A stretch of 64,000 nt of DNA from an uncultured Holophagaceae bacterium (GTDB taxonomy: Bacteria; Acidobacteriota; Holophagae; Holophagales; Holophagaceae), in assembly GCA_903857495.1 (NCBI GenBank), contig CAIOFF010000005.1:115983-179982 (forward strand), written 5' to 3'. The notes under the pieces were generated by a model. It saw nothing but the letters and a program-made list of their open reading frames with translations. It did no database searches and had not been told where the DNA came from. The translations under genes and the position numbers were made by a program. Below are positions 47,968-57,511 of the stretch, in pieces; within the stretch, counting starts at the first letter, position 1, and each line of letters opens with the position of its first letter.

Positions 47968-50664
47968 ATGGCCATCGACCGCATCAAAGTAAAAAAAGAG
48001 GCCGACAAGTACCTGACTGCGGGCCGGGTAGAGCGGGCCATCGACGAGTTCCAGAAGCTCATCGAGGACAACCCCAAGGACTACAACACCCTGAACCAGA
48101 TCGGCGACCTCAGCGTGCAGGTCGGCCGGATCAAGGAAGGGGTGGAGATCCACAAGCGGCTGGGCGCCGCCTACGAGCGGGACGGCTTCCATGCCCGCGC
48201 CGCGGCCATCTTCCAGAAGGTCGTGCGCAACGCGCCCGAGGACATCGATGCGGCCCAGCGCCTGGCGGATCTCTACCGCCAGATGAACCGGCCCGCGGAC
48301 GCGGTGCGGATCCACCTGACGGTGGCCGAGTCCTTCCAGAAGAAGGGCCTCATCAAGCGGGCCCTGGAGGAGTTCAACAAGGTCGTGGATCTCGACCCCA
48401 AGAACCTCAAGATGAAGGTTCGCCTGGCCGACCTCTACAACAAGGAGGGCCTGAAGGACCGGGCCGCGGGCATCTACCTGGAGGTGGCCGAGTCCCTCGC
48501 CATGGAGCAGATGCACGCGGAGGCCAGCCAGATCCTCGACCGCGCCAAGGCGATGATCTCTACGCCTCAGGTCTATCTGACCCAGAGCCGCCTGGGCGTG
48601 ATCCAGGGTGACTACAGCACCGCCGCCGAGCACCTGCGCGAGGGACTGGGGACGAACCCCCGGAACCCCGAGCTGCTGGAGGCCCTGGCCGAGATCGAGC
48701 TGCGCAGCGGCCACCCGGAGCGGGCCCTAGAAGCCCTGGGGGAGGTGGCCCAGCTGCCCGAGAAGTCCCTGCCCCTCTGTGAACGGGCGCTGCGCAACCT
48801 GGTGAACGCCGACCGCTCCGAGGAGGGCCTCCGGCTGTTCGCCCCCATCGCCCGGGAGCTCGCCCGCCGCGGTTCGGGCGACCCCGTGAGCCGCTGTCTG
48901 CACGCCGCGCTGCAGGACCACCTCGGCAGTGAGGCCTGGCTGCTCCTGGCCGAAATCGCCCACCAGAGCGGCAACCGGACGGAACAGGTCCAGGCCCTCC
49001 AGAGTGCCTACGCCCTGGCCCTGCAGGACAACGACCCCTCCCTGGCCGCCAGCGTCTCCACCCAGCTGCAGGCCCTCGGGGTGGTGCCCGAAGCCGTGCG
49101 GCAGCCCCCCGCCCAAGAGGGCTTCGGGACCCCGGCACTGGGCTCCGACGGGTGGCCCCGCCGGGAGATCACCCGCCGCGGGCATGAGCCCGAAGTGGAT
49201 CCACTTCTGCGCCTGCGCATCGAGCAGTTCTCGCGCGAAGCGGAGGCCATGCTCCGCAGCGGAAGTCCCGAGCGGGCCATCGAGACCTACAAGAAGGCCC
49301 TGGAGCTCGATCCCGAGGACCTCACCCTCATCGAGGCCATTGCCTCGGTGCACCGCGGCACAGGTCGCCTGACCCAGGTGCAGATGCAATATGTGCAGAG
49401 CGCCCAGGCCCTCGCTGGCGTCGGCAAGAAGCGTGAGGCCGCGCACCTGCTGGACCTGGCGGAGCAGCTCTTCCCAGGTTCGACCCGCATCCACCGCCGG
49501 TCCCTGGGCCTGCCAGAGGCGGTGCCCCACCACGCCGCGCCGCGACCCGCTGTGCAGCCACTCCCCGACGAGGGGGGAGCCCCCCTCAAGCTGGACCTGC
49601 CGGTCCGCGAGACCGTGGACCCCTTTGCCCCACCCGAAGCCATCGCCCTGGGAGATGGCCACGCGACCCTTCCCGACCTGGGGGTCCTGCCGCCTGATCC
49701 CTTCTCCGTCCTGGAGCTTCCGGAAGCGGTCGACCCGCCCGAGCCCGCCGCGATCGAGATCCCGGACCTGGACTGGATGGGGGCGTCCCTCAGCGAGGAC
49801 ACCGCGCCTGGTATTGCCTACGACCTGCCCGCTTCCCCCACGGCGCCCCTGCCGCCCATGCCCACCATCCAGCTGGAGCCCGAGGTCGTCGCAGCCCTCT
49901 CCGCGCTGCCGGAGCCGGAGACCGAAGCGCCCACCGTGCCCGCCGCCCTCCCCGAGGAGCTGGAGAGCCTGCTGGGCGACATCGACTTCCAGCTGGACTA
50001 CGGCAGCCCCGAAGAAGCCAAGATCGAGCTCGAAGCCGCCCTCCGCCTGTTTCCGGGCCACCCGGAGCTGGAGGTCCGCATCCAGCGCGCCGAGCTGGCG
50101 CTTCAGAAGCTGGGACACGCCAAGGCCAGCGCCCTCGAGGAGAGCGACTTCGCCAACTCCTTCTTCGACCTCACCGACGTCCTGGGCACCGCGCTCATGG
50201 ACTCGGGCGAGGGTGAGGAGATGCACGACACCACCAACCTGGTGGAAAAGGTCCAGACCGTCGACGAGCTCTTCAGCGCCTTCCGGCAGGGCGTCGAGAA
50301 GCAGGTCCAGGGGGACGACTACGACACCCACTACAACCTGGGCATCGCCTACAAGGAGATGCAGCTCATCGAGCCGTCCATCGAGGAGTTCAGGATCGCC
50401 ATGGGCGACCCCGAGCGCACCCTGGAGTGCTGCTCGATGCTGAGCATCTGCGAGCAGGCCCGAGGCGACCTGGACGCCGCCGTGGAGTGGCTCCGCAAGG
50501 GCATCCTGGCCCCGGGCTTCCCGCCGGAGGACAGCATCGGCCTGCGCTACGACCTGGCCGAGATCTACCTCCAGCAGGGCCACCCGGACATGGCCGCCCA
50601 GGAGTTCCGGGTCGTCAACAACCTCGACCCCGACTACCGCGACGTGGCCGCGCGTTTGGCGTAG
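47968..50664 (+). CDS. Large tetratricopeptide-repeat protein
   Basis: 898 residues with no signal peptide or membrane helix. TPR-type helical repeats fill about 1-470, for example ADKYLTAGRVERAIDEFQKL and AQRLADLYRQMNRPADAVRI. A Pro/Glu-rich linker follows (about 510-660) and further TPRs at about 760-898. The linker holds short acidic segments such as LDWMGASLSEDTAPG. It is likely a scaffold or co-chaperone whose partners are not encoded here. It stands alone, between cdd and a repeat-rich gap. Confidence 0.85.
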   Translation: MAIDRIKVKKEADKYLTAGRVERAIDEFQKLIEDNPKDYNTLNQIGDLSVQVGRIKEGVEIHKRLGAAYERDGFHARAAAIFQKVVRNAPEDIDAAQRLADLYRQMNRPADAVRIHLTVAESFQKKGLIKRALEEFNKVVDLDPKNLKMKVRLADLYNKEGLKDRAAGIYLEVAESLAMEQMHAEASQILDRAKAMISTPQVYLTQSRLGVIQGDYSTAAEHLREGLGTNPRNPELLEALAEIELRSGHPERALEALGEVAQLPEKSLPLCERALRNLVNADRSEEGLRLFAPIARELARRGSGDPVSRCLHAALQDHLGSEAWLLLAEIAHQSGNRTEQVQALQSAYALALQDNDPSLAASVSTQLQALGVVPEAVRQPPAQEGFGTPALGSDGWPRREITRRGHEPEVDPLLRLRIEQFSREAEAMLRSGSPERAIETYKKALELDPEDLTLIEAIASVHRGTGRLTQVQMQYVQSAQALAGVGKKREAAHLLDLAEQLFPGSTRIHRRSLGLPEAVPHHAAPRPAVQPLPDEGGAPLKLDLPVRETVDPFAPPEAIALGDGHATLPDLGVLPPDPFSVLELPEAVDPPEPAAIEIPDLDWMGASLSEDTAPGIAYDLPASPTAPLPPMPTIQLEPEVVAALSALPEPETEAPTVPAALPEELESLLGDIDFQLDYGSPEEAKIELEAALRLFPGHPELEVRIQRAELALQKLGHAKASALEESDFANSFFDLTDVLGTALMDSGEGEEMHDTTNLVEKVQTVDELFSAFRQGVEKQVQGDDYDTHYNLGIAYKEMQLIEPSIEEFRIAMGDPERTLECCSMLSICEQARGDLDAAVEWLRKGILAPGFPPEDSIGLRYDLAEIYLQQGHPDMAAQEFRVVNNLDPDYRDVAARLA

Positions 50665-50770
50665 AGCCGTCCCTGGTCAAGTTGCGACCTAAACAACTAT
50701 TAAATTTGGTTCTTCCGGAATTCCCGGGAATACCAACTCCCCTTGGACTCATCCAGCTCGTGGGGGAAGG

Positions 50771-50887
50771 GCAACAACCCTCGCAGAGGATGCGGAGAGG
50801 GCAGAGGTTCGCAGAGAACAGCGGCAAACCCGAAGCCATCAGCGTCCCTCCGCTCCCCTCGTCATTTCTCCGCGAGAGTGGTTGCTC
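50771..50887. repeat. GCAGAG-type inverted repeat region
   Basis: CAACCCTCGCAGAGGATGCG (50773 on) and a related reverse complement near 50868-50885 (TCTCCGCGAGAGTGGTTG) make an imperfect large hairpin. GCAGAG units resemble those at 63744-63772. No gene is seen between 50665 and 50908. Confidence 0.55.
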
Positions 50888-50908
50888 TTTTACCTAAGCG
50901 TGCGGAGA

Positions 50909-51829
50909 TCAGCCCAGGCTGCGGGTGCCGGTGGTGCCCCAGGGCTGCAGGGCCTGCAGGGCGGGCTGCACGGGCTTGCCGGGGCGCTGGAGCTGGGTGA
51001 GCTCCAGCGCGCCCTCGGGGGTGGTCAGCCAGGCCCCCTCTTTGCCCCAGAGCAGCTGGCCGGGTTCGCGGTAGCAGGTGCGCAGGGCGCCCACGCCACA
51101 GACCTTGAGGACCTGTTCATCGACCTGGAGGTCCGAGCCGGGCCAGGGCCAGAGGGCCCGCACCTGCCGGTGCAGGTCCGCGGCAGGGTGGCGCCAGTCC
51201 AGCCGTCCCATGTCCTTCCGGAGCTTGGGGGCGAAGGAGGCCAACTCGTGGCGCTGCTCAATGGGCAGGGCGCAGCCGCACAGCAGCAGGGGCAGCTGGT
51301 CCATGAGCAGGTCGGCGGCATCCCGGGAGAGCTCCGTGAGCAGGCTCTCGGCGGTGGCCTGCAGGCTGATGTCCCGGCGGCTCTGGGCCAGCACCGGCCC
51401 CTCGTCCAGTCCCGCGGTGAGCTTCATGAGGCTGACACCCGTCTCCTCGTCCCCGGCCAGGAGGGCGTGGTTCACGGGCGCAGCGCCGCGCCAGCGGGGC
51501 AGCAGGGAGAAGTGCAGGTTCCAGACTCCCAGCGGGCAGGAGTCCAGCATCCAGCGCGGCAGCAGGTGGCCGTAGGCGACCACCACGGCCAGCTCGATGC
51601 CCAGGCTCTCCCAGAGCCCGCGGGTCTCGGGCACCTTCCAGCTCTGGGGCTGGTGTACGGCCAGACCCAGCTCCAGGGCGACCACTTTCACCGGAGGAGC
51701 TTCCAGGTGGCGGCCCCGGCCCGCGGGCCGGTCCGGATTGCAGAACACCGCCTCGATGCCTTCGTCAGCCAGCGACCGGAGGGCCGGAACGGCCGCCCGG
51801 GGAGTGCCGAGGAACGCGATGCGCGTCAT
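50909..51829 (-). CDS. fmt: Methionyl-tRNA formyltransferase
   Basis: A 306-residue enzyme that formylates initiator Met-tRNA. The catalytic segment is WNLHFSLLPRWRGAAPVNHALLAGDEETGVSLMKLTAGLDEGPV, which carries the conserved Asn, His and Asp, after the N-terminal IAFLGTPRAAVPALRSLADEG. The C-terminal OB-fold domain begins at about 205. It lies 10 bp downstream of def on the same strand, the usual def-fmt pair. Confidence 0.96.
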   Translation of the reverse strand: MTRIAFLGTPRAAVPALRSLADEGIEAVFCNPDRPAGRGRHLEAPPVKVVALELGLAVHQPQSWKVPETRGLWESLGIELAVVVAYGHLLPRWMLDSCPLGVWNLHFSLLPRWRGAAPVNHALLAGDEETGVSLMKLTAGLDEGPVLAQSRRDISLQATAESLLTELSRDAADLLMDQLPLLLCGCALPIEQRHELASFAPKLRKDMGRLDWRHPAADLHRQVRALWPWPGSDLQVDEQVLKVCGVGALRTCYREPGQLLWGKEGAWLTTPEGALELTQLQRPGKPVQPALQALQPWGTTGTRSLG

Positions 51830-51839
51830 GGCGAGGCTC

Positions 51840-52343
51840 CTATCCCTTGGTCTGCTTCTGGTACTTCCGCTGCAGGAACTGGCGTTTCACCGGTCCGTAA
51901 TACTCGACGAAGAGCCGGCCCCGCAGGTGGTCGATCTCGTGGCAGAAGGCCCGGGCCATCAGGTCCTCGCCTGTCAGCTCCTGCCAGGCGCCGTCCTTGG
52001 TCCGGTTCCGGATGGTCACCTTCTGGGGGCGCTCCAGCTCCTCGCGGATGCCGGGGATGGAGAGGCAACCCTCGGGGCCGCTCTGAACCCCCTCTTCCCG
52101 GATGATCTCGGGGTTGATGAGGATGATCCGCTGATCCGGGTCCTCGCCGCAGGAGCAGTCGATGACGGCCAGGTTGAGGTTCACGCCGACCTGGGGCGCG
52201 GCCAGACCCACCCCTTCCTCGAACAGCGAGGTCTCGAACATGTCCGCCACGAGCTGTTCCAGCTCGGGGGTCCAGTCCCCGATGTCCTGGCTGTTCAATT
52301 TGAGCCGGGGATCCCCCCAGGTGAGCACGGGCAAGACGGCCAT
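51840..52343 (-). CDS. def: Peptide deformylase
   Basis: A 167-residue metalloenzyme that removes the formyl group from nascent proteins. All three motifs are present: GVGLAAPQVG (45-54), EGCLS with metal-ligand C93, and HEIDH with H135, E136 and H139. Length is normal. TACACT on the minus strand about 19 nt upstream and GGAGAGG before the ATG give a plausible promoter and SD. Confidence 0.97.
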   Translation of the reverse strand: MAVLPVLTWGDPRLKLNSQDIGDWTPELEQLVADMFETSLFEEGVGLAAPQVGVNLNLAVIDCSCGEDPDQRIILINPEIIREEGVQSGPEGCLSIPGIREELERPQKVTIRNRTKDGAWQELTGEDLMARAFCHEIDHLRGRLFVEYYGPVKRQFLQRKYQKQTKG

Positions 52344-52388
52344 TCAACCTCTCCAGCATTCCAGTGTAAACCAGGGAGCCTCTCGCGG

Positions 52389-52394
52389 TAATCT
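52389..52394 (+). promoter_or_regulatory. Candidate -10 element for the PpiD-like gene
   Basis: TAATCT, 26 nt before the ATG at 52421. It faces the divergent def promoter (TACACT on the minus strand, 52363-52368). Confidence 0.3.
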
Positions 52395-52420
52395 GTGAGG
52401 TCCGCCTTCCGGAGCCCCGC

Positions 52421-54325
52421 ATGCTGCGTTCCTTCCGCCAAGTCTTCAAATCCAACCGTACGCCCATGGCAGCGGTCATGATCGTCGTGCTCCTGGGGCT
52501 TGTGGCCTACCTGGCGCCCTCCGGCCGGGTGGACACGCCCGACACCGTGGTGGCCCGGGTCTTCGGCCGCGAGGTGTTGATGCGGGACATGGCTGAGCAC
52601 ATGCAGGAGCTCTACCAGCGCTACGGCAAGCAGGCCAGCCCCGAAGCCCTCCGCCCCTTCGTGCAGTCCCAGGCTCTGCGGGACCTGATCAACCAGAAAC
52701 TCATGGAGGAGCTGGCCGAGCGGCACCACGTGGTGGTCACCGACGACGAGGTCGGCGCCCGCCTGCGGGCCTTCCTGCGCCAGTACCCCATGCTGCTGGA
52801 TGCCAAGGGCAACCTGAAGTCCACGGCCGAGCTCAAGCAGATCTTCCAGGACACGGGCTTCAATCCCGCCACCCAGGAGCGCGCCCTGCGCGAGGAGCTC
52901 CTGCGCACCAAGCTGGTCCAGCAAGCCGCCCTCCAGGTTCCCGTGGACGAGCCCTGGCTGGCCCAGGAGAACCGCCTCAAGAACGAGAAGGTGTCCTTCC
53001 AGCAGGCCACCCTGGCCGTCCTTCCCGCCACCGTGGCCGACCCCGGCGACGCCATCCTGGAACCTTTCTGCAAGGCTGGCGGCGAGCGATTCCTGCAGCC
53101 GCCCCGTCGCGTCATCCAGTTCGTGGCCGTGGACCGCGCCGCGTTCGGCAAGGACCTGCAGGCCGATGACGCCGCCCTGAAGGCCGCCTACCAGGCCCGC
53201 AAGGCCGACTCCACCGAGTTCAAGGCCCGCCACATCCTGTTCAAGGCCGAGGGTGAGGCCCAGATGGCCGAAGCCACCGCCAAGGCCCAGCTGCTCCGCG
53301 CCCGCCTCGTGAAGGGCCAGGACTTCGCCAAGGCCGCCGAGGAGCTGAGCGAAGATCCCAGCGCCAAGGGCAACGGCGGCGACCTCGGCTGGTTCAACGC
53401 AGCCAAGATGGTGAAGCCTTTCACCGAGGCCGCCGCCGCCCTGAAGCCCGGCGAGCTCAGCCAGCCCGTGCGCACCAACTTCGGCATCCACCTCATCAAG
53501 CTGGAAGGGCGCCGCGAGAAGTCCTTCGAGGACCTGAAGACCCAGCTGGCCAAGGAGCTCGCCGACACGCGCTTCACCAGCCGCGCCCAGGAGCGCCTCG
53601 AGCAGATCCGCAAGCGCGCGAATGGTGGCGACCTCGCTGCCGCCGCCAAGAGCCTTGGCAGTCCCGCCCAGCTCAGCCTGCCCTTCAGCAATGAGCCCAC
53701 GGCCCAGGTCGAGGGCCTGCCCGAGCTGTCCCAGATCCTGGGTGAGGTCTTCCGCCTGAAGGTGGGCGAGGTCTCGAAGCCCCTGCCCTTCGCCGACCGC
53801 CACCTGCTCTTCCGGGTACAGGAGCAGCTGCCGGAAGCCGTCCCGCCCTTCAAGGAGATCCGCGCCAAGGTGCTGGCCGCCTACCGCCTGGAAGAGTCCC
53901 GCAAGCAGGCCCTGACCCGGGCCCAGCAGACGCTGAAGGCCAGCGGCCTCCAGGCTGTGGGTCCCGTCACGGACCAGGCAGCGGCCCCTCTGGCTGGCCT
54001 GCGCGACCTGGTCGCCCACCCCGGCATCCGCAAGGCCCTGCTCGACACGCCCATCGGCCAGACGACGCCCCTGCTCTGGGCCCAGGATGGCAAGCTCTGG
54101 GCGGCCCGCGTGACCTCCCGCGAGCCGGCGCCCGCCCTCACCTTCGAAGCAAGACGCAAGCTCATCCAGGAGATCCAGGGCGCCGAAGCCCAGAAGCTGC
54201 TCTCCGCCGAGCTGCAGGCCATGGACCAACAGGGCCGCCTGCGCCCGGGCCTCAGCAGCCTCTGGGGCCACTTCGGGGGCATCTACATCAACACCGACGC
54301 CACGCAGATGCCGGTGGAGGAGTAG
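52421..54325 (+). CDS. PpiD/SurA-like membrane-anchored peptidyl-prolyl isomerase
   Basis: 634 residues. One N-terminal membrane helix (about 16-32) is followed by a SurA_N-like helical region (about 40-200). A parvulin domain follows (about 260-360, beginning EFKARHILF and ending GDLGWFNAAKM...FGIHLIKL). A second, degenerate parvulin-like or helical part makes up the C-terminus. This is the PpiD layout: a periplasmic foldase attached to the inner membrane that helps newly exported proteins near SecYEG. Chaperone activity may matter more than isomerase activity. Confidence 0.88.
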   Translation: MLRSFRQVFKSNRTPMAAVMIVVLLGLVAYLAPSGRVDTPDTVVARVFGREVLMRDMAEHMQELYQRYGKQASPEALRPFVQSQALRDLINQKLMEELAERHHVVVTDDEVGARLRAFLRQYPMLLDAKGNLKSTAELKQIFQDTGFNPATQERALREELLRTKLVQQAALQVPVDEPWLAQENRLKNEKVSFQQATLAVLPATVADPGDAILEPFCKAGGERFLQPPRRVIQFVAVDRAAFGKDLQADDAALKAAYQARKADSTEFKARHILFKAEGEAQMAEATAKAQLLRARLVKGQDFAKAAEELSEDPSAKGNGGDLGWFNAAKMVKPFTEAAAALKPGELSQPVRTNFGIHLIKLEGRREKSFEDLKTQLAKELADTRFTSRAQERLEQIRKRANGGDLAAAAKSLGSPAQLSLPFSNEPTAQVEGLPELSQILGEVFRLKVGEVSKPLPFADRHLLFRVQEQLPEAVPPFKEIRAKVLAAYRLEESRKQALTRAQQTLKASGLQAVGPVTDQAAAPLAGLRDLVAHPGIRKALLDTPIGQTTPLLWAQDGKLWAARVTSREPAPALTFEARRKLIQEIQGAEAQKLLSAELQAMDQQGRLRPGLSSLWGHFGGIYINTDATQMPVEE

Positions 54326-54332
54326 CTCTTGT

Positions 54333-54470
54333 TAGCTATCGGCTGTCAGCTGTCAGCTGTCGGCTTGAAGCGCGGCTCGGACAGCTGGGTGGTGCCGCCT
54401 AAAAACTATCGGCGCCTCACGCTTTGCTGATAGCTGATAGCCGATAGCTGACAGCCGATAGCCGACAGCC
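54333..54470. repeat. Heptamer arrays (GCTGTCA/TGATAGC) between ppiD-like and ABC genes
   Basis: A left array at 54333-54364 (TATCGGCTGTCAGCTGTCAG type) and a right array at 54426-54470 in reverse complement (TGATAGCCGATAGC type) are separated by about 60 nt. They make a strong potential stem between two convergent genes. Same family as 27910-28180. Confidence 0.75.
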
Positions 54471-54471
54471 C

Positions 54472-55149
54472 TCAGCCGCAGGCTGAGGCTGCCCCGAGCC
54501 GCAGCGCCCGATCGCACAGCTCAGCCACAAAGGCCTCGTCGTGGCTGGCGAGGAGCAGGGCGGTACCCTGGGCTTTCAGGTCCTGCAGCAGGGCCAGCAG
54601 GGCGACCGCCAGGGTCGGATCCAGGGCCGAGAAGGGCTCGTCCAGCACCAGCAGCCGTGGCTGCAGCATGAGGGCCCGCCCGAGGCAGAGGCGCTGGGCC
54701 AGCCCGCCGGACCAGGCCGCCGGGCGCTGCGTCAGCGCCGCCTCCGGGAACTTGACCTGCGCGGCCATGCGCGCCGCGGCCTGACGCTGCTCAGCGGCCG
54801 TGCCGCGCCGCCAGATGGCCAGGGGCTCCTGCAGGATCTCCCAGCCGGTGCGGTGGGGCGGTAGGCTGCCCGCAGCGTCCTGGAAGACTGCCTGCAGCAG
54901 GGGCCGGCGGGGGCGGCGCTGGGGCTCCGGCAGGGGCGACCAGGGCTCGCCCGCCAGGCTGATGCGGCCTTCCGTGGGCTCCCGCAGGCCCAGCACCAGC
55001 TCCAGCAGGGTGGTCTTCCCGGCCCCGCTGGGTCCCACCAGCCCCAGGGCCTCGCCCGGGGCCACGTCGAAGCTCAGGTCGCGCAAGATCCAGCGCCCGG
55101 TCCGCTGAAGGCCCAGGCCCTCGACGGTCAGGAGAGGCGCCGTCGTCAG
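54472..55149 (-). CDS. ABC transporter ATP-binding protein, possible CTG start
   Basis: About 225 residues. It has Walker [12 protein letters not shown]-loop VFQDAAG, a variant signature [15 protein letters not shown] instead of LSGGQ, Walker [13 protein letters not shown] and H-loop ASHD. The N-terminal beta-strand [10 protein letters not shown] of the family lies upstream of the first TTG. The only candidates covering it are CTG 55131, and CTG 55149 that overlaps the serS stop as CTGA. No permease gene is near, so the transporter cannot be identified. It resembles oligopeptide/nickel-type ATPases. Low-confidence alternative: TTG 55086 with a truncated fold. Confidence 0.8.
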   Translation of the reverse strand: MTTAPLLTVEGLGLQRTGRWILRDLSFDVAPGEALGLVGPSGAGKTTLLELVLGLREPTEGRISLAGEPWSPLPEPQRRPRRPLLQAVFQDAAGSLPPHRTGWEILQEPLAIWRRGTAAEQRQAAARMAAQVKFPEAALTQRPAAWSGGLAQRLCLGRALMLQPRLLVLDEPFSALDPTLAVALLALLQDLKAQGTALLLASHDEAFVAELCDRALRLGAASACG

Positions 55150-56411
55150 CGGATCACCTCGGCGCCGACGTAGGGCTGCAGCGCCTTGGGCACGCGGATG
55201 CTGCCGTCCGGCTGCTGGTAGTTCTCCAGTACCGCCACCCAGGTGCGGCCCACGGCCAGACCGCTGCCGTTGAGGGTGTGGGCGAAGGCGGGCTTGCCCT
55301 CCTTGCCGCGCTGGCGGATGTTGGCACGGCGGGCCTGGAAGTCCCCGAACCAGCTGCAGGAGCTGATCTCGCGGTAGGTGTTCTGGGACGGCAGCCAGAC
55401 CTCGAGGTCATAGGTCTTCTGGCTGCTGAAGCCCATGTCGCCCGTGCACAGCAGCACCCGGCGGTAGGGCAGCTCCAGGGCCTCGAGGATGGCCTCGGCA
55501 TCCGCGGTGAGGCGCTCCAGCTCGGCCTCGGCCTGGTCGGCGGCGGCGAAGGTGACGAGCTCCACCTTGTGGAACTGGTGCTGGCGGATGATGCCCTTGG
55601 TGTCCCGGCCGTAGCTGCCGGCCTCGCTGCGGAAGCAGGGGGTGAAGGCGCAGTGGCGCATGGGCAGGGCTTCCGCGGGCAGGATCTCGTCCCGGTAGAG
55701 GTTTGTGACCGGCACCTCGGCCGTGGGGATGAGATACAGCGCGCCGTCGCCGTGGGCCACCTTGAACAGGTCCTGCTCGAACTTCGGCAGCTGGCCCGTG
55801 CCGTACATGCTCTCAGGGTTCACCAGGTAGGGCGGGATGATCTCGGTGTAGCCCGCACCGGTCTGGCGGTCGAGCATGAAGGTGATGAGGGCGCGCTCCA
55901 GCTTGGCGCCGAGCCCCTTGAGCACCGCGAAGCGGGCGCCGCTCAGCTTGGCTGCGCGGTCCAGGTCCAGGATGCCCAGGGCCGTGCCCAGCTCCACGTG
56001 ATCCTTCGGCGCGGCAATCACGGGCAGCTGCCCCCAGCGCTTGATCTCCACGTTGGCGTGCTCGTCCCGACCCGAGGGCACGCTGGTGTGGGGCGGGTTC
56101 GGGATGCCCGCGAGGAACTCCTTGAAGGCGGCCTCGATCTCCCGCTCGGCGGCCTCCAGCTCCTTGAGCTTGTCACCCACCTCCCGCTGCTGGGCGATGA
56201 GGGCGTCCGCGTTCTCCTTGGCCCGCTTCAGCCGGCCCACCTCTTCGCTGACGCGGTTGCGCTCGGCCTTCAGGGCCTCGGCCTCCTGCAGGGCGGCGCG
56301 GCGGCGCTGGTCCAGCTCCAGGTAGCGCGCCCGGTCCAGCGTGTAGCCCCGCTCGGCAAGGCGGGCCGCCACGGCGTCGAGGTCGTTGCGCAGGAGGTTG
56401 GCGTCGAGCAT
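55146..56411 (-). CDS. serS: Seryl-tRNA synthetase
   Basis: A 421-residue class II synthetase that charges tRNA-Ser and tRNA-Sec. The N-terminal long coiled-coil arm (about 25-100) binds the tRNA variable arm. Motif 2 ([26 protein letters not shown]) and motif 3 ([19 protein letters not shown]) are clear. Length is normal. A TAGAAT on the minus strand about 21 nt upstream of the ATG (56438-56433) is a plausible -10. The asparaginase gene lies 25 bp upstream on the same strand. Confidence 0.97.
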   Translation of the reverse strand: MLDANLLRNDLDAVAARLAERGYTLDRARYLELDQRRRAALQEAEALKAERNRVSEEVGRLKRAKENADALIAQQREVGDKLKELEAAEREIEAAFKEFLAGIPNPPHTSVPSGRDEHANVEIKRWGQLPVIAAPKDHVELGTALGILDLDRAAKLSGARFAVLKGLGAKLERALITFMLDRQTGAGYTEIIPPYLVNPESMYGTGQLPKFEQDLFKVAHGDGALYLIPTAEVPVTNLYRDEILPAEALPMRHCAFTPCFRSEAGSYGRDTKGIIRQHQFHKVELVTFAAADQAEAELERLTADAEAILEALELPYRRVLLCTGDMGFSSQKTYDLEVWLPSQNTYREISSCSWFGDFQARRANIRQRGKEGKPAFAHTLNGSGLAVGRTWVAVLENYQQPDGSIRVPKALQPYVGAEVIR

Positions 56412-56435
56412 CTGGGAATCCCGGAAACTTCCATT

Positions 56436-57443
56436 CTAGCTCAGCGGCCAGGCTCCGTCCGGCATGGGCTCGCCCGCCCAAGCGACCCCGAAGGCTGCGC
56501 GGACGTCTTCGATCCCGCCTCCGGCACCCAGCACCAGGCCCAGCTTGGCCAGGGCGGTCCAGCGGGTGTGCAGGCCGCCGGAGATGGCGCCCAGACCCTC
56601 GATCTTGCGGCCCATCTCGTAGGCCGAGAGGTCCACCCCCCCGTGCGGGCACTGAGAGGTCACCACCACGGGGATCCGGCGCCGGGCGCAGTCCTCCACC
56701 AGGCCCCTCAGGTCAGGGCGGTCCATGGGCAGGTTGCCCGCGCCGAAGGCCTGGATGAGCACGGCCCTGGCGCCCGCGGGCACGGGGCTCCAGGGCATGC
56801 CCGGGTGGGGGGTCAGGGTGTGGATGCCCAGCTCCAGGGCCGCGCCCAGGCCCGCTGGCACCCGGCGCTCGAAGTGGCCCGCGTCAGGATGGAGGCGGAT
56901 CTCGGCGCCGATCTCCGCCAGGGGGGCCAGGTTCGGGCTCTGGAAGGCCTCGAAGAGGCTGACGCTCAGCTTGTCCGTGGCCACGCCGCGCAGCCAGTGG
57001 GTGCCGAAGCAGATGCCGGTTTCGGGGATGGCCCGGCAGGCCAGGTCCACGGCGTTGACCAGGTTGCTCCGGGCATCGCTGCGCACGAAGGCCAGGGGCC
57101 GCTGGCTGCCCGTGAGCACCACGGGCTTGCCCAGGTCCGCCAGCAGGAAGCCCAGCACCGAGGCTGTGAAGGCCATGGTGTCCGTGCCGTGGATGATGAC
57201 GAAGCCATCGAAGTCGCTGCCGGCGCTGCGCACCCGGCGGGCCAGCTCCAGGATGTCGGCGGGCTCGAGGCAGGCGGAGTCCTGGTTGAAGGGCACCTCC
57301 ACGGCCAGCTGCGCCAGCTGCCCCAGCTCCGGGACCTGCTCCAGCAGGTGATCCAGGAAGGGCCCCGGCGCGAGGGCCACAGGGTCGCCGCTGGGGGCCA
57401 TGCCGAGGGTGCCACCGGTGTGGAGGAGGATGATCTTTCGCAT
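56436..57443 (-). CDS. ansA: Type I L-asparaginase
   Basis: A 335-residue cytoplasmic asparaginase. It has the catalytic Thr in HTGGTLGM near the N-terminus and the second site in IIHGTDTMAFTAS, with VVLTGSQRPLAFVRSDARSNLVNA following. It has no signal peptide, as expected for type I, and hydrolyses asparagine to aspartate and ammonia. A palindrome CCGCTA-GTC-TAGCGG (57447-57461) lies just upstream and contains a minus-strand TAGACT 7 nt before the ATG. Confidence 0.94.
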   Translation of the reverse strand: MRKIILLHTGGTLGMAPSGDPVALAPGPFLDHLLEQVPELGQLAQLAVEVPFNQDSACLEPADILELARRVRSAGSDFDGFVIIHGTDTMAFTASVLGFLLADLGKPVVLTGSQRPLAFVRSDARSNLVNAVDLACRAIPETGICFGTHWLRGVATDKLSVSLFEAFQSPNLAPLAEIGAEIRLHPDAGHFERRVPAGLGAALELGIHTLTPHPGMPWSPVPAGARAVLIQAFGAGNLPMDRPDLRGLVEDCARRRIPVVVTSQCPHGGVDLSAYEMGRKIEGLGAISGGLHTRWTALAKLGLVLGAGGGIEDVRAAFGVAWAGEPMPDGAWPLS

Positions 57444-57446
57444 AGC

Positions 57447-57461
57447 CGCTAGTCTAGCGGC
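57447..57461 (-). promoter_or_regulatory. Palindrome with -10-like element before the asparaginase gene
   Basis: CCGCTA, loop GTC, TAGCGG. TAGACT (minus strand, 57456-57451) ends 7 nt before the ATG. It could be a leaderless promoter overlapped by an operator. Confidence 0.4.
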
Positions 57462-57498
57462 TGAGGGCCGGGACCTGCAGGCTTCCGCCTCAGGCCGG

Positions 57499-57504
57499 TA
57501 GACT
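57499..57504 (+). promoter_or_regulatory. Candidate -10 element 7 nt before the DUF1275 start
   Basis: TAGACT, then GGAAGAG, then ATG 57512. Confidence 0.3.
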
Positions 57505-57511
57505 GGAAGAG

